Assembly: GCA_021648375.1 (NCBI GenBank)
Contig: JAKISW010000022.1
Coordinates: 1 to 50,001, forward strand
Length of the DNA: 50,001 nt
Source: Devosiaceae bacterium
Lineage (GTDB): Bacteria; Pseudomonadota; Alphaproteobacteria; Rhizobiales; Devosiaceae
Direction of reading: 5' to 3'
A model generated the notes under the pieces. That model was given only the letters and a program-made list of their open reading frames with translations. It was not told the DNA's origin and ran no database searches. Positions within the stretch are counted from its first letter, which is position 1, and each line of letters opens with the position of its first letter. Below are positions 1 through 7,566 of the stretch, one piece after another. Position numbers and translations under genes: made by a program.

Positions 1-127
1 AAGAACGCCCTTCGAAACTATGATCGAGGGGAAACAAATCTGGAAGGAAAAGTTCATAGACCAAATCTGACCAGACAAATGCTGCCAACAAAACGGCAAA
101 CTGTCAGATCAAGTCTGAACTTCTACA
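1..127 (+). mobile_element. 3' end of an insertion sequence (IS481/IS3-like transposase tail plus terminal repeat)
   Basis: Frame 2 is open from the window edge to a TGA at 68-70 and encodes a peptide starting RTPFETMIEGK and ending WKEKFIDQI. This resembles the extreme C-terminus of DDE transposases of the IS481/IS3 group, where an (R)TPxE...GK segment follows the last catalytic glutamate. About 30 bases later, 102-127 (starts TGTCAGATC, ends CTTCTACA) has the TGT...ACA form of an IS481-type terminal repeat. The body of the element lies outside the window, so its activity and left end cannot be judged. The family call rests on memory of these tails and is moderately sure; the element boundary at about 127 is inferred. 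Confidence 0.6.
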
Positions 128-184
128 TGTAATTGGTGATGGTCCAAATAAAACCAATAAAATTTAATTCCAAATCTGCAATGG

Positions 185-207
185 ATACTCGGGTCAAGCC
201 CGAGTAT
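185..207. repeat. REP-like palindrome, copy 1
   Basis: ATACTCGGG and CCCGAGTAT are perfect 9-base arms around the 5-base loop TCAAG. The surrounding TGGATACTCGGGTCAAG...TATGACG layout matches extragenic palindromes common in alphaproteobacteria. It lies just outside the insertion sequence end. Confidence 0.7.
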
Positions 208-310
208 GACGACCGTGTTAAAACAAAACCATCGCAATCTGCTTCAATATTCCATTTTCAATACTATTCTAATAAACATCGCCCAACATCATCAACACCC
301 ACCAAGCGTC

Positions 311-333
311 ACCCTCGGGCTTGACCCGAGGGT
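311..333. repeat. REP-like palindrome, copy 2 (inverted)
   Basis: ACCCTCGGG and CCCGAGGGT are perfect 9-base arms around loop CTTGA, the reverse complement of the loop of copy 1. The two copies therefore face each other across about 100 bases (208-310) in which I recognise no gene. It sits 18 bases beyond the stop of the minus-strand DUF4342 gene and could also act as its transcript-end hairpin. Confidence 0.7.
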
Positions 334-350
334 CCATCTAAAAGCACAAA

Positions 351-728
351 TCAGCTCTCTTTAACTTCCCCGTCAATCACCGGGCCGCGATCATCATCGT
401 CAGCGTTATCACCGAAATCATCGCCATCTTCCGCATCTTCATCAGCATCAACATTGCGCACAATTTCGATTTTCACCTTAGCCAACAGGCCAGCCAGCGC
501 GCCAAGCACTGCCAAAGCGGGAGCCGCAAGCACAAAAACACCGCCCACAACCGCACCAGCTGTCAAGGGCACTTCAAATACCACATCTGAATTTTGCGAT
601 CGTACTCTTAATTTGTGCACATTCCCTTCAGAAACTAGTCGCGTGACTTCATCAATCAACTGATGCCCGGCCACTTCAACTTCTTCGGTAAAAGTCTTCC
701 AGCGGTTTTTGGATTTTTCTTCTGTCAT
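351..728 (-). CDS. DUF4342 domain-containing protein
   Basis: A 125-residue protein of unknown function. The N-terminal part (WKTFTEEVEVAGHQLIDEV, then a strand-rich stretch with KLRVRSQNSDVVFEVPL) and the hydrophobic segment AGAVVGGVFVLAAPALAVLGA match the DUF4342 layout: a helix, a small beta unit and one hydrophobic span near residues 57-85. The tail from about residue 92 is very acidic (DADEDAEDGDDFGDNADDDD) and likely disordered. I chose the ATG at 728 over 752 because AGGGGAC sits about 8 bases upstream of it. In other bacteria the domain occurs with UBA-like or membrane proteins, but no reaction is known. The gene stands alone, with palindromic repeats downstream. The family call is fairly sure; the function is open. 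Confidence 0.75.
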   Translation of the reverse strand: MTEEKSKNRWKTFTEEVEVAGHQLIDEVTRLVSEGNVHKLRVRSQNSDVVFEVPLTAGAVVGGVFVLAAPALAVLGALAGLLAKVKIEIVRNVDADEDAEDGDDFGDNADDDDRGPVIDGEVKES

Positions 729-959
729 ATTGCTGTCCCCTTTTAAGGCCACAAGCTGAACAAGCGGCTATCGATTCAAATTGTTCCTGTTTCTTTTAAG
801 GAATCTGGGAATTAAACCCTTCTATTACAAGGGGCTAAATTTCCAACCCGGCACTTGAACCACCTATTCAGCCCCCGTTCAGCCGGTTTTTGCCAACCTA
901 TACCAACCATAAAAGGCTTATTTCTACGACAAAACAGAACAAAAATCCAAGAGGCGATC

Positions 960-1172
960 ATGAGCAATAAATTTGAGAAAATGACCAACAGGGCGCTTGC
1001 AACCTATATTTATGACGGGGGAAATATGTCCCCGGTTGCTTTTATCCGCCAGCGAGTTTTTACAATTGTGACCGTTCTTGAGCCTGTTTGTGGAGTTTTT
1101 CCCGCCCGTTTGCTGCCAAAAACCCGCGCTGCCAATCAAAATATTGCTACAAAACATATGCTTTACAGATAA
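960..1172 (+). CDS. Possible small protein, 70 residues
   Basis: This frame lies in the 546-base gap between the DUF4342 gene and the cell wall hydrolase. An ATG at 960 is preceded by GAGGCGATC, a plausible ribosome binding site, and the frame stays open for 70 codons. The product is basic and Arg/Ala-rich with a central stretch FIRQRVFTIVTVLEPVCGVF that may be one weak hydrophobic helix. I recognise no family. The frame continues upstream to 855 without a better start. It could be chance coding; the rest of the gap (753-959 and 1173-1298) shows nothing I can name. Confidence 0.3.
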   Translation: MSNKFEKMTNRALATYIYDGGNMSPVAFIRQRVFTIVTVLEPVCGVFPARLLPKTRAANQNIATKHMLYR

Positions 1173-1298
1173 TCTGTTCCATCTGCCTCATTGTGGACAA
1201 AACTTAGATAAAGACACGGGTTTTCCCAAATCGGCACAATAATGCTATCATTTGAGCATGGCACAAAAAATGTACCGCAACCCGGACCTGTTAAAGCA

Positions 1299-1862
1299 AT
1301 GAATTCAAAATTTTTATCAATAACCGCTGCCGGTGCCCTCACCCTGTTTATCTCAGGTTGCACAAGCGTTTTGCCGGAAGGGTTTAAGCTTGATAATCCT
1401 TTTCCCATTTCAGCAGCTCCCACGCCTGCACCTTCAAGTCAGACACCAGAAACGCGCCCTGTGGTTATGGCATTTAATAATCGGGAAAAAGAATGCCTTG
1501 TGCGCGCCATGTATTTTGAATCCAACCGCTCATCTGAGGCAGGAATGCTGGCCGTTGGCACAGTGGTTATGAACCGGGTGAACAGCCCAAAATTTGACAA
1601 TTCCATCTGCACGGTAGTGGGTGCACCGCGCCAGTTTGCCCCCGGAGTATTATCGCGCAACATGGCCGAAGAACGCCCGGTGGAACTGGCCAGTAAGGTT
1701 GCTGATCGGGTAATGGCAGGCGTGCGTCACCCCGGCGTGCGCTCGGCAAAATTCTTTCATCAGGCCGGCTTAACCTTCCCCTACAACAATATGCGATATG
1801 TGCTGGAGGCAGGCGGTAACGCTTTTTATATCAAAACCAGCCGCCATAACCTGTCTTCGTGA
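1299..1862 (+). CDS. Cell wall hydrolase, SleB/Hydrolase_2 family, lipoprotein
   Basis: A 187-residue lipoprotein expected to cut peptidoglycan in the periplasm. Starting at 1299 gives a short signal peptide ending in lipobox LFISGC, so the acylated cysteine would be about residue 21. An upstream ATG at 1242 would bury this signal and is rejected. After a Pro-rich linker, the C-terminal 125 residues carry the SleB core: CLVRAMYFES (the Tyr-x-Glu of the active site), then GTVVMNRVNSP, and the ending FHQAGL...YVLEAGGNAFY. The family is named after the Bacillus spore cortex lytic enzyme but is widespread in non-sporing alphaproteobacteria. It converges on gatB with a 30-base gap. The family is confident; substrate linkage and target envelope layer are inferred. 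Confidence 0.85.
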   Translation: MNSKFLSITAAGALTLFISGCTSVLPEGFKLDNPFPISAAPTPAPSSQTPETRPVVMAFNNREKECLVRAMYFESNRSSEAGMLAVGTVVMNRVNSPKFDNSICTVVGAPRQFAPGVLSRNMAEERPVELASKVADRVMAGVRHPGVRSAKFFHQAGLTFPYNNMRYVLEAGGNAFYIKTSRHNLSS

Positions 1863-1892
1863 ATTGCTTAAACTACAGCGTTCATGCCCGCG

Positions 1893-3389
1893 CTACAAAC
1901 CCAGCTTATCCCGTAAAATCTTGTTCACCGCCTGTGGATTTGCCTTGCCCTGAGAAGCCTTCATCACCTGCCCCACAAACCAGCCAACCATTGAAGGCTT
2001 GTCTTTAACCTTGGCCACCTGATCGGGATTGGCCGCGATAATCTCGCCAACAATTTTTTCAATTGCCCCGGTATCTGAAACCTGTTTCATGCCACGGGAT
2101 TCAACCAGTTCGGCCGGGTTTCCACCCTCACTCCAGACGATTTCAAACAGGTCCTTGGCGATTTTGCCAGAAATTTCACCCCCCGAAATAAGGTCGATAA
2201 TTCCACCCAGCTGTTCAGCACTAACGGGAGAAGAAGCGATATCCAATCCCTCCTTGGCCAGACGCCCGGAAAGATCATTGATAACCCAGTTGGCGCTGAG
2301 CTTGCCGTCGCGCTTTTTATCGCCCGACTTGGCCACATTTTCATAAAAATCCGCCGATTTTCTATCAGCAATCAACACCGATGCGTCATAGACCGTAATG
2401 CCATATTCAGCCACCAGACGAGCCTGTTTTTCATCCGGCAATTCCGGCAGATCAGCCGCTAACTCATCAATCAACGCCTGATCAAATTCCAGCGGCAATA
2501 GATCGGGATCGGGAAAATAGCGATAATCATGGGCTTCTTCTTTGGAGCGCATGGAGCGGGTTTTGCCACTTTTTGGATCGTACAAGCGGGTCTGCTGGGC
2601 AATCTCGCCCCCATCTTCCAATACATCAATCTGGCGACGGGCTTCATATTCTATGGCCTGCCCGGCAAAGCGCAAAGAGTTGACGTTTTTAATCTCACAT
2701 CTTGTGCCAAATTCACCACCCGGCTTGCGCACCGAAACATTAATATCTGCCCGAAGTGACCCCTGCTCCATATTGCCATCACAAGTGCCAAGATAACGCA
2801 TGATGGTGCGCAATTTTGTGATATAGGCCCGCGCCTCCGCCGAGGAACGAATATCAGGCTTTGAGACGATTTCCATCAGGGCAACCCCTGATCGGTTCAG
2901 ATCAACAAAACTCATATTGGGGTGCTGATCATGAATGGATTTGCCCGCATCCTGCTCCAGATGCAACCGCTCAATGCCAATGGTCACCGTGCCGATTTTC
3001 TCACCCATATCCAGATGCACTTCCCCCTCGCCCACGATCGGGTCTTTGAACTGGGAAATCTGATAGCCCTGGGGCAAATCTGGATAAAAATAGTTCTTGC
3101 GATCAAATAGCGAGCGCTTGTTTATTTGAGCTTTTAGACCTAATCCGGTGCGAATAGCCTGCCGTACACATTCTTCGTTGATAACCGGCAACATGCCCGG
3201 CATCGCCGCATCAACAAAAGAAACGTTAGAATTGGGTGGTTGGCCGAACTCGGTGGAAGATGGAGAAAATAATTTGCTTTGGCTGCTCACCTGCGCATGA
3301 ATTTCCAGCCCGATAACCATCTCCCAGTCGCCGGTTGCTCCAGCGATAAAATAATCCGGGTTTGGCGTGCGTGTATCAATAAGTGTCAT
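1893..3389 (-). CDS. gatB: Asp-tRNA(Asn)/Glu-tRNA(Gln) amidotransferase subunit B
   Basis: GatB is the kinase/tRNA-binding subunit of the GatCAB complex. It phosphorylates mischarged Glu-tRNA(Gln) or Asp-tRNA(Asn), which is then amidated with ammonia delivered from GatA. The 498 residues match the family's usual length. The N-terminal cradle shows VIGLEIHAQVSSQSKLFS, LPGYQ-type PDLPQGYQISQ, the LEQDAGKS segment, and GSLRADINVSVR around residue 215. The C-terminal YqeY-like tail ends PQAVNKILRDKL, as is typical. The ATG at 3389 has GAGAA a few bases upstream. It is the last gene of gatC-GNAT-gatA-chorismate mutase-gatB, 30 bases after the mutase stop. Nothing looks damaged. Confidence 0.97.
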   Translation of the reverse strand: MTLIDTRTPNPDYFIAGATGDWEMVIGLEIHAQVSSQSKLFSPSSTEFGQPPNSNVSFVDAAMPGMLPVINEECVRQAIRTGLGLKAQINKRSLFDRKNYFYPDLPQGYQISQFKDPIVGEGEVHLDMGEKIGTVTIGIERLHLEQDAGKSIHDQHPNMSFVDLNRSGVALMEIVSKPDIRSSAEARAYITKLRTIMRYLGTCDGNMEQGSLRADINVSVRKPGGEFGTRCEIKNVNSLRFAGQAIEYEARRQIDVLEDGGEIAQQTRLYDPKSGKTRSMRSKEEAHDYRYFPDPDLLPLEFDQALIDELAADLPELPDEKQARLVAEYGITVYDASVLIADRKSADFYENVAKSGDKKRDGKLSANWVINDLSGRLAKEGLDIASSPVSAEQLGGIIDLISGGEISGKIAKDLFEIVWSEGGNPAELVESRGMKQVSDTGAIEKIVGEIIAANPDQVAKVKDKPSMVGWFVGQVMKASQGKANPQAVNKILRDKLGL

Positions 3390-3419
3390 AATATTCTCAA
3401 ATTTTATCGGGTTCTAAGG

Positions 3420-3731
3420 TCAGGAGTTGGAGCGGGCAGCGATGATGCCCTTTTCATAATTTATGTTCCAGTCGATCAGGGTGCGCCACAACAGCTCGGC
3501 CTGATCTTCGTCCAGATTATGTTCAACCGCTCGCGCCCTAAGGGTTTTTATGACTTCTTCAATCCGCTCGGGGTCAAACGCTTCTTGCGGGTCGGTTTTA
3601 ATTTCTGCCATGCGGGTAACATAGGCATGGCGCTGGGCAAACAACTCGATCAGACCCTGATCAAGCCGATCAATTTCTTTGCGAACCTGCTGCTTGTTAG
3701 CGCAATCATTCGGTAGAACTATTTTGCTCAT
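3420..3731 (-). CDS. Chorismate mutase, AroQ type
   Basis: A single-domain, all-helical chorismate mutase of about 103 residues that converts chorismate to prephenate, the first step to phenylalanine and tyrosine. It shows the AroQ layout: VRKEIDRLDQGLIELFAQRHAYVTRMAEIK in helix 1 (Arg, Arg and Lys as substrate ligands), the loop with FDPERIEEVIKTLR, and a last helix with LLWRTLIDWNINYE. The ATG at 3731 overlaps the gatA TGA in an ATGA junction, so translation is probably coupled. An ATG three codons earlier (3740) is also possible. Its place between gatA and gatB ties an aromatic amino acid enzyme to tRNA amidation; no direct mechanistic link is known. There is no fused dehydratase or dehydrogenase domain. 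Confidence 0.88.
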   Translation of the reverse strand: MSKIVLPNDCANKQQVRKEIDRLDQGLIELFAQRHAYVTRMAEIKTDPQEAFDPERIEEVIKTLRARAVEHNLDEDQAELLWRTLIDWNINYEKGIIAARSNS

Positions 3732-5218
3732 TTTCGCCACCAGCTTTTTGGTGTCAAATCAAGATCGGCAGAACGCTCGATCACCCGCCCGGCGGCAAAT
3801 AATGTTTCTTCATCAAACGGCTTGCCAATCAGTTGCAGGGCCAAGGGCAAACCCTGTTTATCCATGCCCGCCGGAACAGCAATTCCGGGCAATCCGGCCA
3901 TGTTTACAGTTACCGTAAAAATATCATTGAGATACATTTTAACCGGATCCGCCGCCATTTCCTTATCCCCGATACCAAAAGCAGCGGAAGGAGTTGCCGG
4001 GGTTAGAATGGCATCAATGCCACTGGCAAAAACCTTTTCAAAATCCTGTTTTATCAAAGTGCGCACTTTTTGCGCTCTGACATAATAGGCATCATAATAT
4101 CCGGCAGATAAAACATAGGTGCCAATCATTACCCGACGCTGCACCTCGCGCCCAAAACCTGCGGCCCGGGTAAGAGCATACATTTCATCAATGGATTTGC
4201 CAGCCACCCTCAAACCATATTTCACCCCATCATAACGGGCCAGATTTGACGATGCTTCAGCAGGAGCCACAATATAATAGGCCGGCAGGGCATATTTGGT
4301 GTGGGGCAAAGAAATATCTTTGACGGTTGCCCCCTCCTCCTTGAGCCATGCGATACCCTGTTGCCAAAGGGTTTCAATTTCGTCCGGCATACCATCCAAC
4401 CGATATTCTTTTGGAATACCAATGGTTAAACCCTTTACTCCGCGCTCAACGGCAGCAGCAAAATCTGGCACTGCCAAATCAGCGCTGGTGCTGTCTTTTT
4501 TGTCAAACCCGGCCATCGAGGTCAGCATGATTGCATTATCCTCAACCGTGCGGGTCAACGGCCCGGCCTGATCAAGCGAGGAGGCAAAGGCCACAACACC
4601 CCAGCGCGAGCAGCGCCCATAAGTAGGTTTGATACCAACAATTCCACAAAACGCCGCTGGCTGACGAATGGAGCCACCCGTATCAGTAGCCGTGGCCCCG
4701 GCACAAAGCCATGCAGAGACTGCCGAAGCCGATCCACCGGAAGATCCTCCGGGCACCAGATTTTGACTTGAACCATCAGCCCGCCACGGATTAACCACCG
4801 GCCCGAAATATGAGGTTTCGTTGGATGATCCCATGGCAAACTCATCCATGTTGAGCTTGCCCAGCATTACCGCGCCATCATCCCAAAGATTAGACGTAAC
4901 CGTGCTTTCATATTCCGGCAAGAAGCCATCAAGAATGTGGCTCGCCGCCTGAGTATGCACGCCCCTGGTGGCAAACAAATCTTTGATGCCAAGTGGCACC
5001 CCTTCCAGCGCCCCGCCATTGCCAGAGGCCAGTTTTTCATCACTAATCTGGGCCTGCTTTTTAGCCCCTTCACCTTCAACGCAAATATAAGCGTTGAGGC
5101 TTTGATTGGCCCCATCAATTGCCCCCAGATAAGCTGAGGTCACTTCAACAGAAGAAAATTGTTTGGCCCTCAACCCGTCGCGGGTTTCTTTCAGGCTTAG
5201 TTTTGTTAAGTCAGTCAA
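3728..5218 (-). CDS. gatA: Asp-tRNA(Asn)/Glu-tRNA(Gln) amidotransferase subunit A
   Basis: GatA is the glutaminase of GatCAB: an amidase-signature enzyme that frees ammonia from glutamine. The 496 residues match the family. The Ser-cisSer-Lys triad is visible: Lys in LGIKDLF (about residue 79), the cis-Ser in GGSSGGSAS, and the nucleophile in TDTGGSIRQPA. The start appears to be TTG at 5218, giving TDLTKLSLKE, because no ATG or GTG lies nearby and the protein aligns from here. The start overlaps the last 8 bases of the upstream GNAT gene, and the stop overlaps the chorismate mutase ATG, so the genes are tightly coupled. The weak start codon may set the ratio of subunits; that is inference. 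Confidence 0.96.
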   Translation of the reverse strand: MTDLTKLSLKETRDGLRAKQFSSVEVTSAYLGAIDGANQSLNAYICVEGEGAKKQAQISDEKLASGNGGALEGVPLGIKDLFATRGVHTQAASHILDGFLPEYESTVTSNLWDDGAVMLGKLNMDEFAMGSSNETSYFGPVVNPWRADGSSQNLVPGGSSGGSASAVSAWLCAGATATDTGGSIRQPAAFCGIVGIKPTYGRCSRWGVVAFASSLDQAGPLTRTVEDNAIMLTSMAGFDKKDSTSADLAVPDFAAAVERGVKGLTIGIPKEYRLDGMPDEIETLWQQGIAWLKEEGATVKDISLPHTKYALPAYYIVAPAEASSNLARYDGVKYGLRVAGKSIDEMYALTRAAGFGREVQRRVMIGTYVLSAGYYDAYYVRAQKVRTLIKQDFEKVFASGIDAILTPATPSAAFGIGDKEMAADPVKMYLNDIFTVTVNMAGLPGIAVPAGMDKQGLPLALQLIGKPFDEETLFAAGRVIERSADLDLTPKSWWRK

Positions 5219-5708
5219 GTTGCAAATCTTTCGCTAAAAAATTCAAATCCATCTCAAAAAAAGCCGAAGACCCGGTATCCTCATAATCAAGCACCGGTCC
5301 ACATTCTATAAATCCCGCCCTTTGATAAAGCCTGTGGGCATCTGCGTATCCAGCTCCAAATCCGGTCTCCAACACCAGTTTTTTTATATCTAATCGTTGG
5401 GCCTGCAAAATCACGCTGCTCAACAATTTAACTCCAACCCTTTGTCCGCGCACCTTTTCAATCGTAAACATGCGCTTTACTTCGCCCATATGGCCCTTAT
5501 GGATTTTCAGCGCTGCCATGCCGATTGCATTTTTATCCATATTACGCGCTACAAAAACCTTTGTATCGCTCCGGGCCATTTCATCAACATTCATTTTATA
5601 TTGATGTTCAATTGGCGATAACGGCTCCAGATGCCCATTCAATAATTCAACCAGATGGCGAACATCATCCTGTAAGGGAGTTTCAATATTTATGCTTACA
5701 AGCAGCAA
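5211..5708 (-). CDS. GNAT family N-acetyltransferase inside the gat operon
   Basis: A 165-residue acetyltransferase of unknown substrate. The acetyl-CoA pyrophosphate loop is RGQRVGVKLL, preceded by strand VKRMFTIEK and followed by KLVLETGFGAG and the HRLYQRAGFIECGP segment typical of GNAT motif B. The likely start is TTG at 5708, two bases after the gatC stop; the frame has no ATG near the N-terminus. The end overlaps gatA. A GNAT gene at this spot occurs in other Rhizobiales gat operons as far as I recall, so it is probably not a random insertion, but its acceptor is unknown. The family is confident, the start less so. Confidence 0.85.
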   Translation of the reverse strand: MLLVSINIETPLQDDVRHLVELLNGHLEPLSPIEHQYKMNVDEMARSDTKVFVARNMDKNAIGMAALKIHKGHMGEVKRMFTIEKVRGQRVGVKLLSSVILQAQRLDIKKLVLETGFGAGYADAHRLYQRAGFIECGPVLDYEDTGSSAFFEMDLNFLAKDLQLD

Positions 5709-5710
5709 AC

Positions 5711-5998
5711 CTATTCAACCACTTTTGGCACCATGAAAAAATTGTCCTCGCTCAGGGGCGCATTGGCGACAATTTTATCCGCATATCCTCCCGCATCCAC
5801 TTTGTCCTGCCGCCGCCGCAACGCCATGGGGGTGACCGAAGTCATGGGCTCAACACCATCCACATCAACCTCATTGAGCTGCTCAACAAAACCAAGAATG
5901 ACATTCAGCTCATCAGCATAATTCTCAAGGTCATTTTCCTCGATTTTAATGCGCGCCAGATTGCCAATGCGGCGCACAGTTTTTGCATCAACTGACAT
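5711..5998 (-). CDS. gatC: Asp-tRNA(Asn)/Glu-tRNA(Gln) amidotransferase subunit C
   Basis: GatC is the small belt subunit that wraps around GatA and helps bind GatB. The 95 residues are the standard length. The N-terminal helices start MSVDAKTVRRIGNLARIKI, then comes LNVILGFVEQLNEVDVDGVEPMTSV, the family's hallmark with the VDxVEPM motif. The C-terminal strand contains LRRRQDKV and ends in the usual hydrophobic FFMVPKVVE. It is the first core gene of the gat operon. It lies 22 bases downstream of the membrane-anchored GGCT fusion gene on the same strand, so the operon may now be transcribed from that gene's promoter or from a site inside its 3' end. Confidence 0.95.
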   Translation of the reverse strand: MSVDAKTVRRIGNLARIKIEENDLENYADELNVILGFVEQLNEVDVDGVEPMTSVTPMALRRRQDKVDAGGYADKIVANAPLSEDNFFMVPKVVE

Positions 5999-6020
5999 AA
6001 ATATTTTCCTTTATTCCCGG

Positions 6021-7145
6021 CTACTGGGTTTTGATGTTCTCAAGAAAAGCGATATAAGTAGGTGGAAGCTCAAATTCTTTAGCTCCTGAAATAATCAAAT
6101 TCATATACTCTTTTTCAGGAGCAATAAAATCCACTTGTTTTTGTGCAACATAAACATTGCAACTCAACGTCTCTCCGTTTTTCATTATAATACTCTTTTG
6201 CTCTCGACTATAGGCAGTCGGGTCTTCTATTTTTGTCAGCTTTGCAAGCTCAGAAGAAGGCATTTCCCAAACTACCCCCCATACTTTTTCTACACAATCT
6301 TCAACGCTGGCAACACCCCCCGGGCGATAAGATCCTTTTCTATTGAAAGAAAGCTTATGATTATCAAGGACACCAATTCCAACAAAGGTAGCTGAAGCAA
6401 TTCGTTGTTTCATCTGCTTAGAATTCATATTTGAACCATAAGAAAAATACCACGAGGTTCCCGATAGTAAGTTTTTAACATCCCTTTCATTGTCAGCCCT
6501 TTCTACATCATCCAACTTGGTTAGTTCAATGATTTTGTCTGCCATACTCTTTGCCAATTCCGGCTCATTGCGGATGAAAATTCCGGGCCCTGCAAGATCA
6601 CCGGAATTTGTTCCAAATCGTTTGGAAACGGAAAGCATTATTTCAACAACACTTGTTGTGGAGGATTCCGGGTCAAATACACCAATACTTGAAAGTTGAT
6701 TGCTGGAACTTACGCCAAAAACATAAAGTTCAAAATTGTCGTTATATTGTGATTTTATCGAAGCCAGCATTTCAGACCACTCCGCATTGTCATTTGGTCT
6801 GGTCTCCACTCGAACGATTTTAACACCACGACCCAAGGCTTCGCGCATCATATTTGCAAAATTTGAAGCCTTTTTGCGACCTTTAACATCTTTGCATTCA
6901 AACCCGTCACCAGTAATGTAAATAAAATGCTTTGCTTCTTTAAAACATTTCTCAAAGTGCACATAAAAGGCATCATTGTAGAAGGATTTCTTGGGCGGAA
7001 ATGCCCTCACTGATGAGGTTGATTTTATAAATTTTTCAGCAAATAATCGACCTGCTATTGGCACAAATCGCAATATTGCCAAAACAATTACTAACCCCGC
7101 CCCACTAAATAAAGCTGCGGCATTTTCAATTATCCAATTTAACAT
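6021..7145 (-). CDS. Membrane-anchored fusion: PLD-like region plus gamma-glutamylcyclotransferase-like domain
   Basis: A 374-residue protein that I recognise only in parts. Residues about 1-40 hold one or two hydrophobic spans (AALFSGAGLVIVLAILRFV). Residues about 45-220 resemble the phospholipase D fold (FIYITGDGF, a GRGVKIVRVETRP strand, IGVFDPESS, IFIRNEPELAKSMADKI) but lack the HxKxxxxD catalytic motif. From about residue 230 a GGCT/AIG2-like domain begins with WYFSYGSNMN, the substrate loop of the family, and keeps a glutamate in LTKIEDPTAYSRE where the catalytic Glu is expected. The ATG at 7145 has GGAAGAAAA before it; an upstream start at 7208 is less likely. The gene lies between gatC and ruvX, which are usually neighbours in relatives, and looks more AT-rich than both, so it is probably acquired. 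Its function is unknown. Confidence 0.7.
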   Translation of the reverse strand: MLNWIIENAAALFSGAGLVIVLAILRFVPIAGRLFAEKFIKSTSSVRAFPPKKSFYNDAFYVHFEKCFKEAKHFIYITGDGFECKDVKGRKKASNFANMMREALGRGVKIVRVETRPNDNAEWSEMLASIKSQYNDNFELYVFGVSSSNQLSSIGVFDPESSTTSVVEIMLSVSKRFGTNSGDLAGPGIFIRNEPELAKSMADKIIELTKLDDVERADNERDVKNLLSGTSWYFSYGSNMNSKQMKQRIASATFVGIGVLDNHKLSFNRKGSYRPGGVASVEDCVEKVWGVVWEMPSSELAKLTKIEDPTAYSREQKSIIMKNGETLSCNVYVAQKQVDFIAPEKEYMNLIISGAKEFELPPTYIAFLENIKTQ

Positions 7146-7566
7146 TTTTCTTCCAAAGCTGAATTCCAGACACCACCTCTTATTCGCAAGCGACCAATAA
7201 ATAAACATAGAATTATTAGAGACAGGACCTACAAAAATCAGATTATGTAGTTATTCAATACTGGAATTTGTGAAACGAACCCGATTAATGTTCAATTGCA
7301 TCAGAACACCACAGATTTTGTTGGATAAGCTCAAATTCATTTCGACTTGTTATTTTAAACGCAGACAACCCGCCAACATATCGACAATTGGGCGCAGAAT
7401 ATATGAATTTAATAGGTCCTGACCCTAATTGTGTAGTTTTACTTTACTAAAAAAATCTCTGCCCGCTCACCACAAGTTGCAACCATTTCATATGGCGAAA
7501 TCATTTCATATGGTGGAATCATTTCATGACTTTATAACCTGCTCCAACACTGCTAATCCTCGTCAT
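7146..7566. other. Intergenic region with an interspersed repeat and a short tandem repeat
   Basis: No gene is evident in this 421-base stretch between the divergent GGCT fusion and ruvX. It contains a copy of the interspersed repeat (7391-7427, GCGCAGAATATATGAATTT then AATAGGTCCTGACCCT). An 18-base tandem repeat at 7484-7519 (CATTTCATATGGCGAAAT, then the same with TGGAAT at its end) has a third partial copy at 7520-7527. A weak GACAGGACCT match at 7221 may be the other, decayed end of a repeat element. Promoters for both flanking genes must lie here but none is clear. Confidence 0.5.
7391..7427 (+). repeat. Interspersed repeat copy (GGTCAGGACCTATTAAATTC family)
   Basis: Reads GCGCAGAATATATGAATTT followed by AATAGGTCCTGACCCT. 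It matches the left end of the 13346-13614 element, read in reverse, over some 35 bases with one or two differences. Related copies are at 13591-13614, 32701-32722 and, degenerate, at 20290-20310. Confidence 0.75.
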
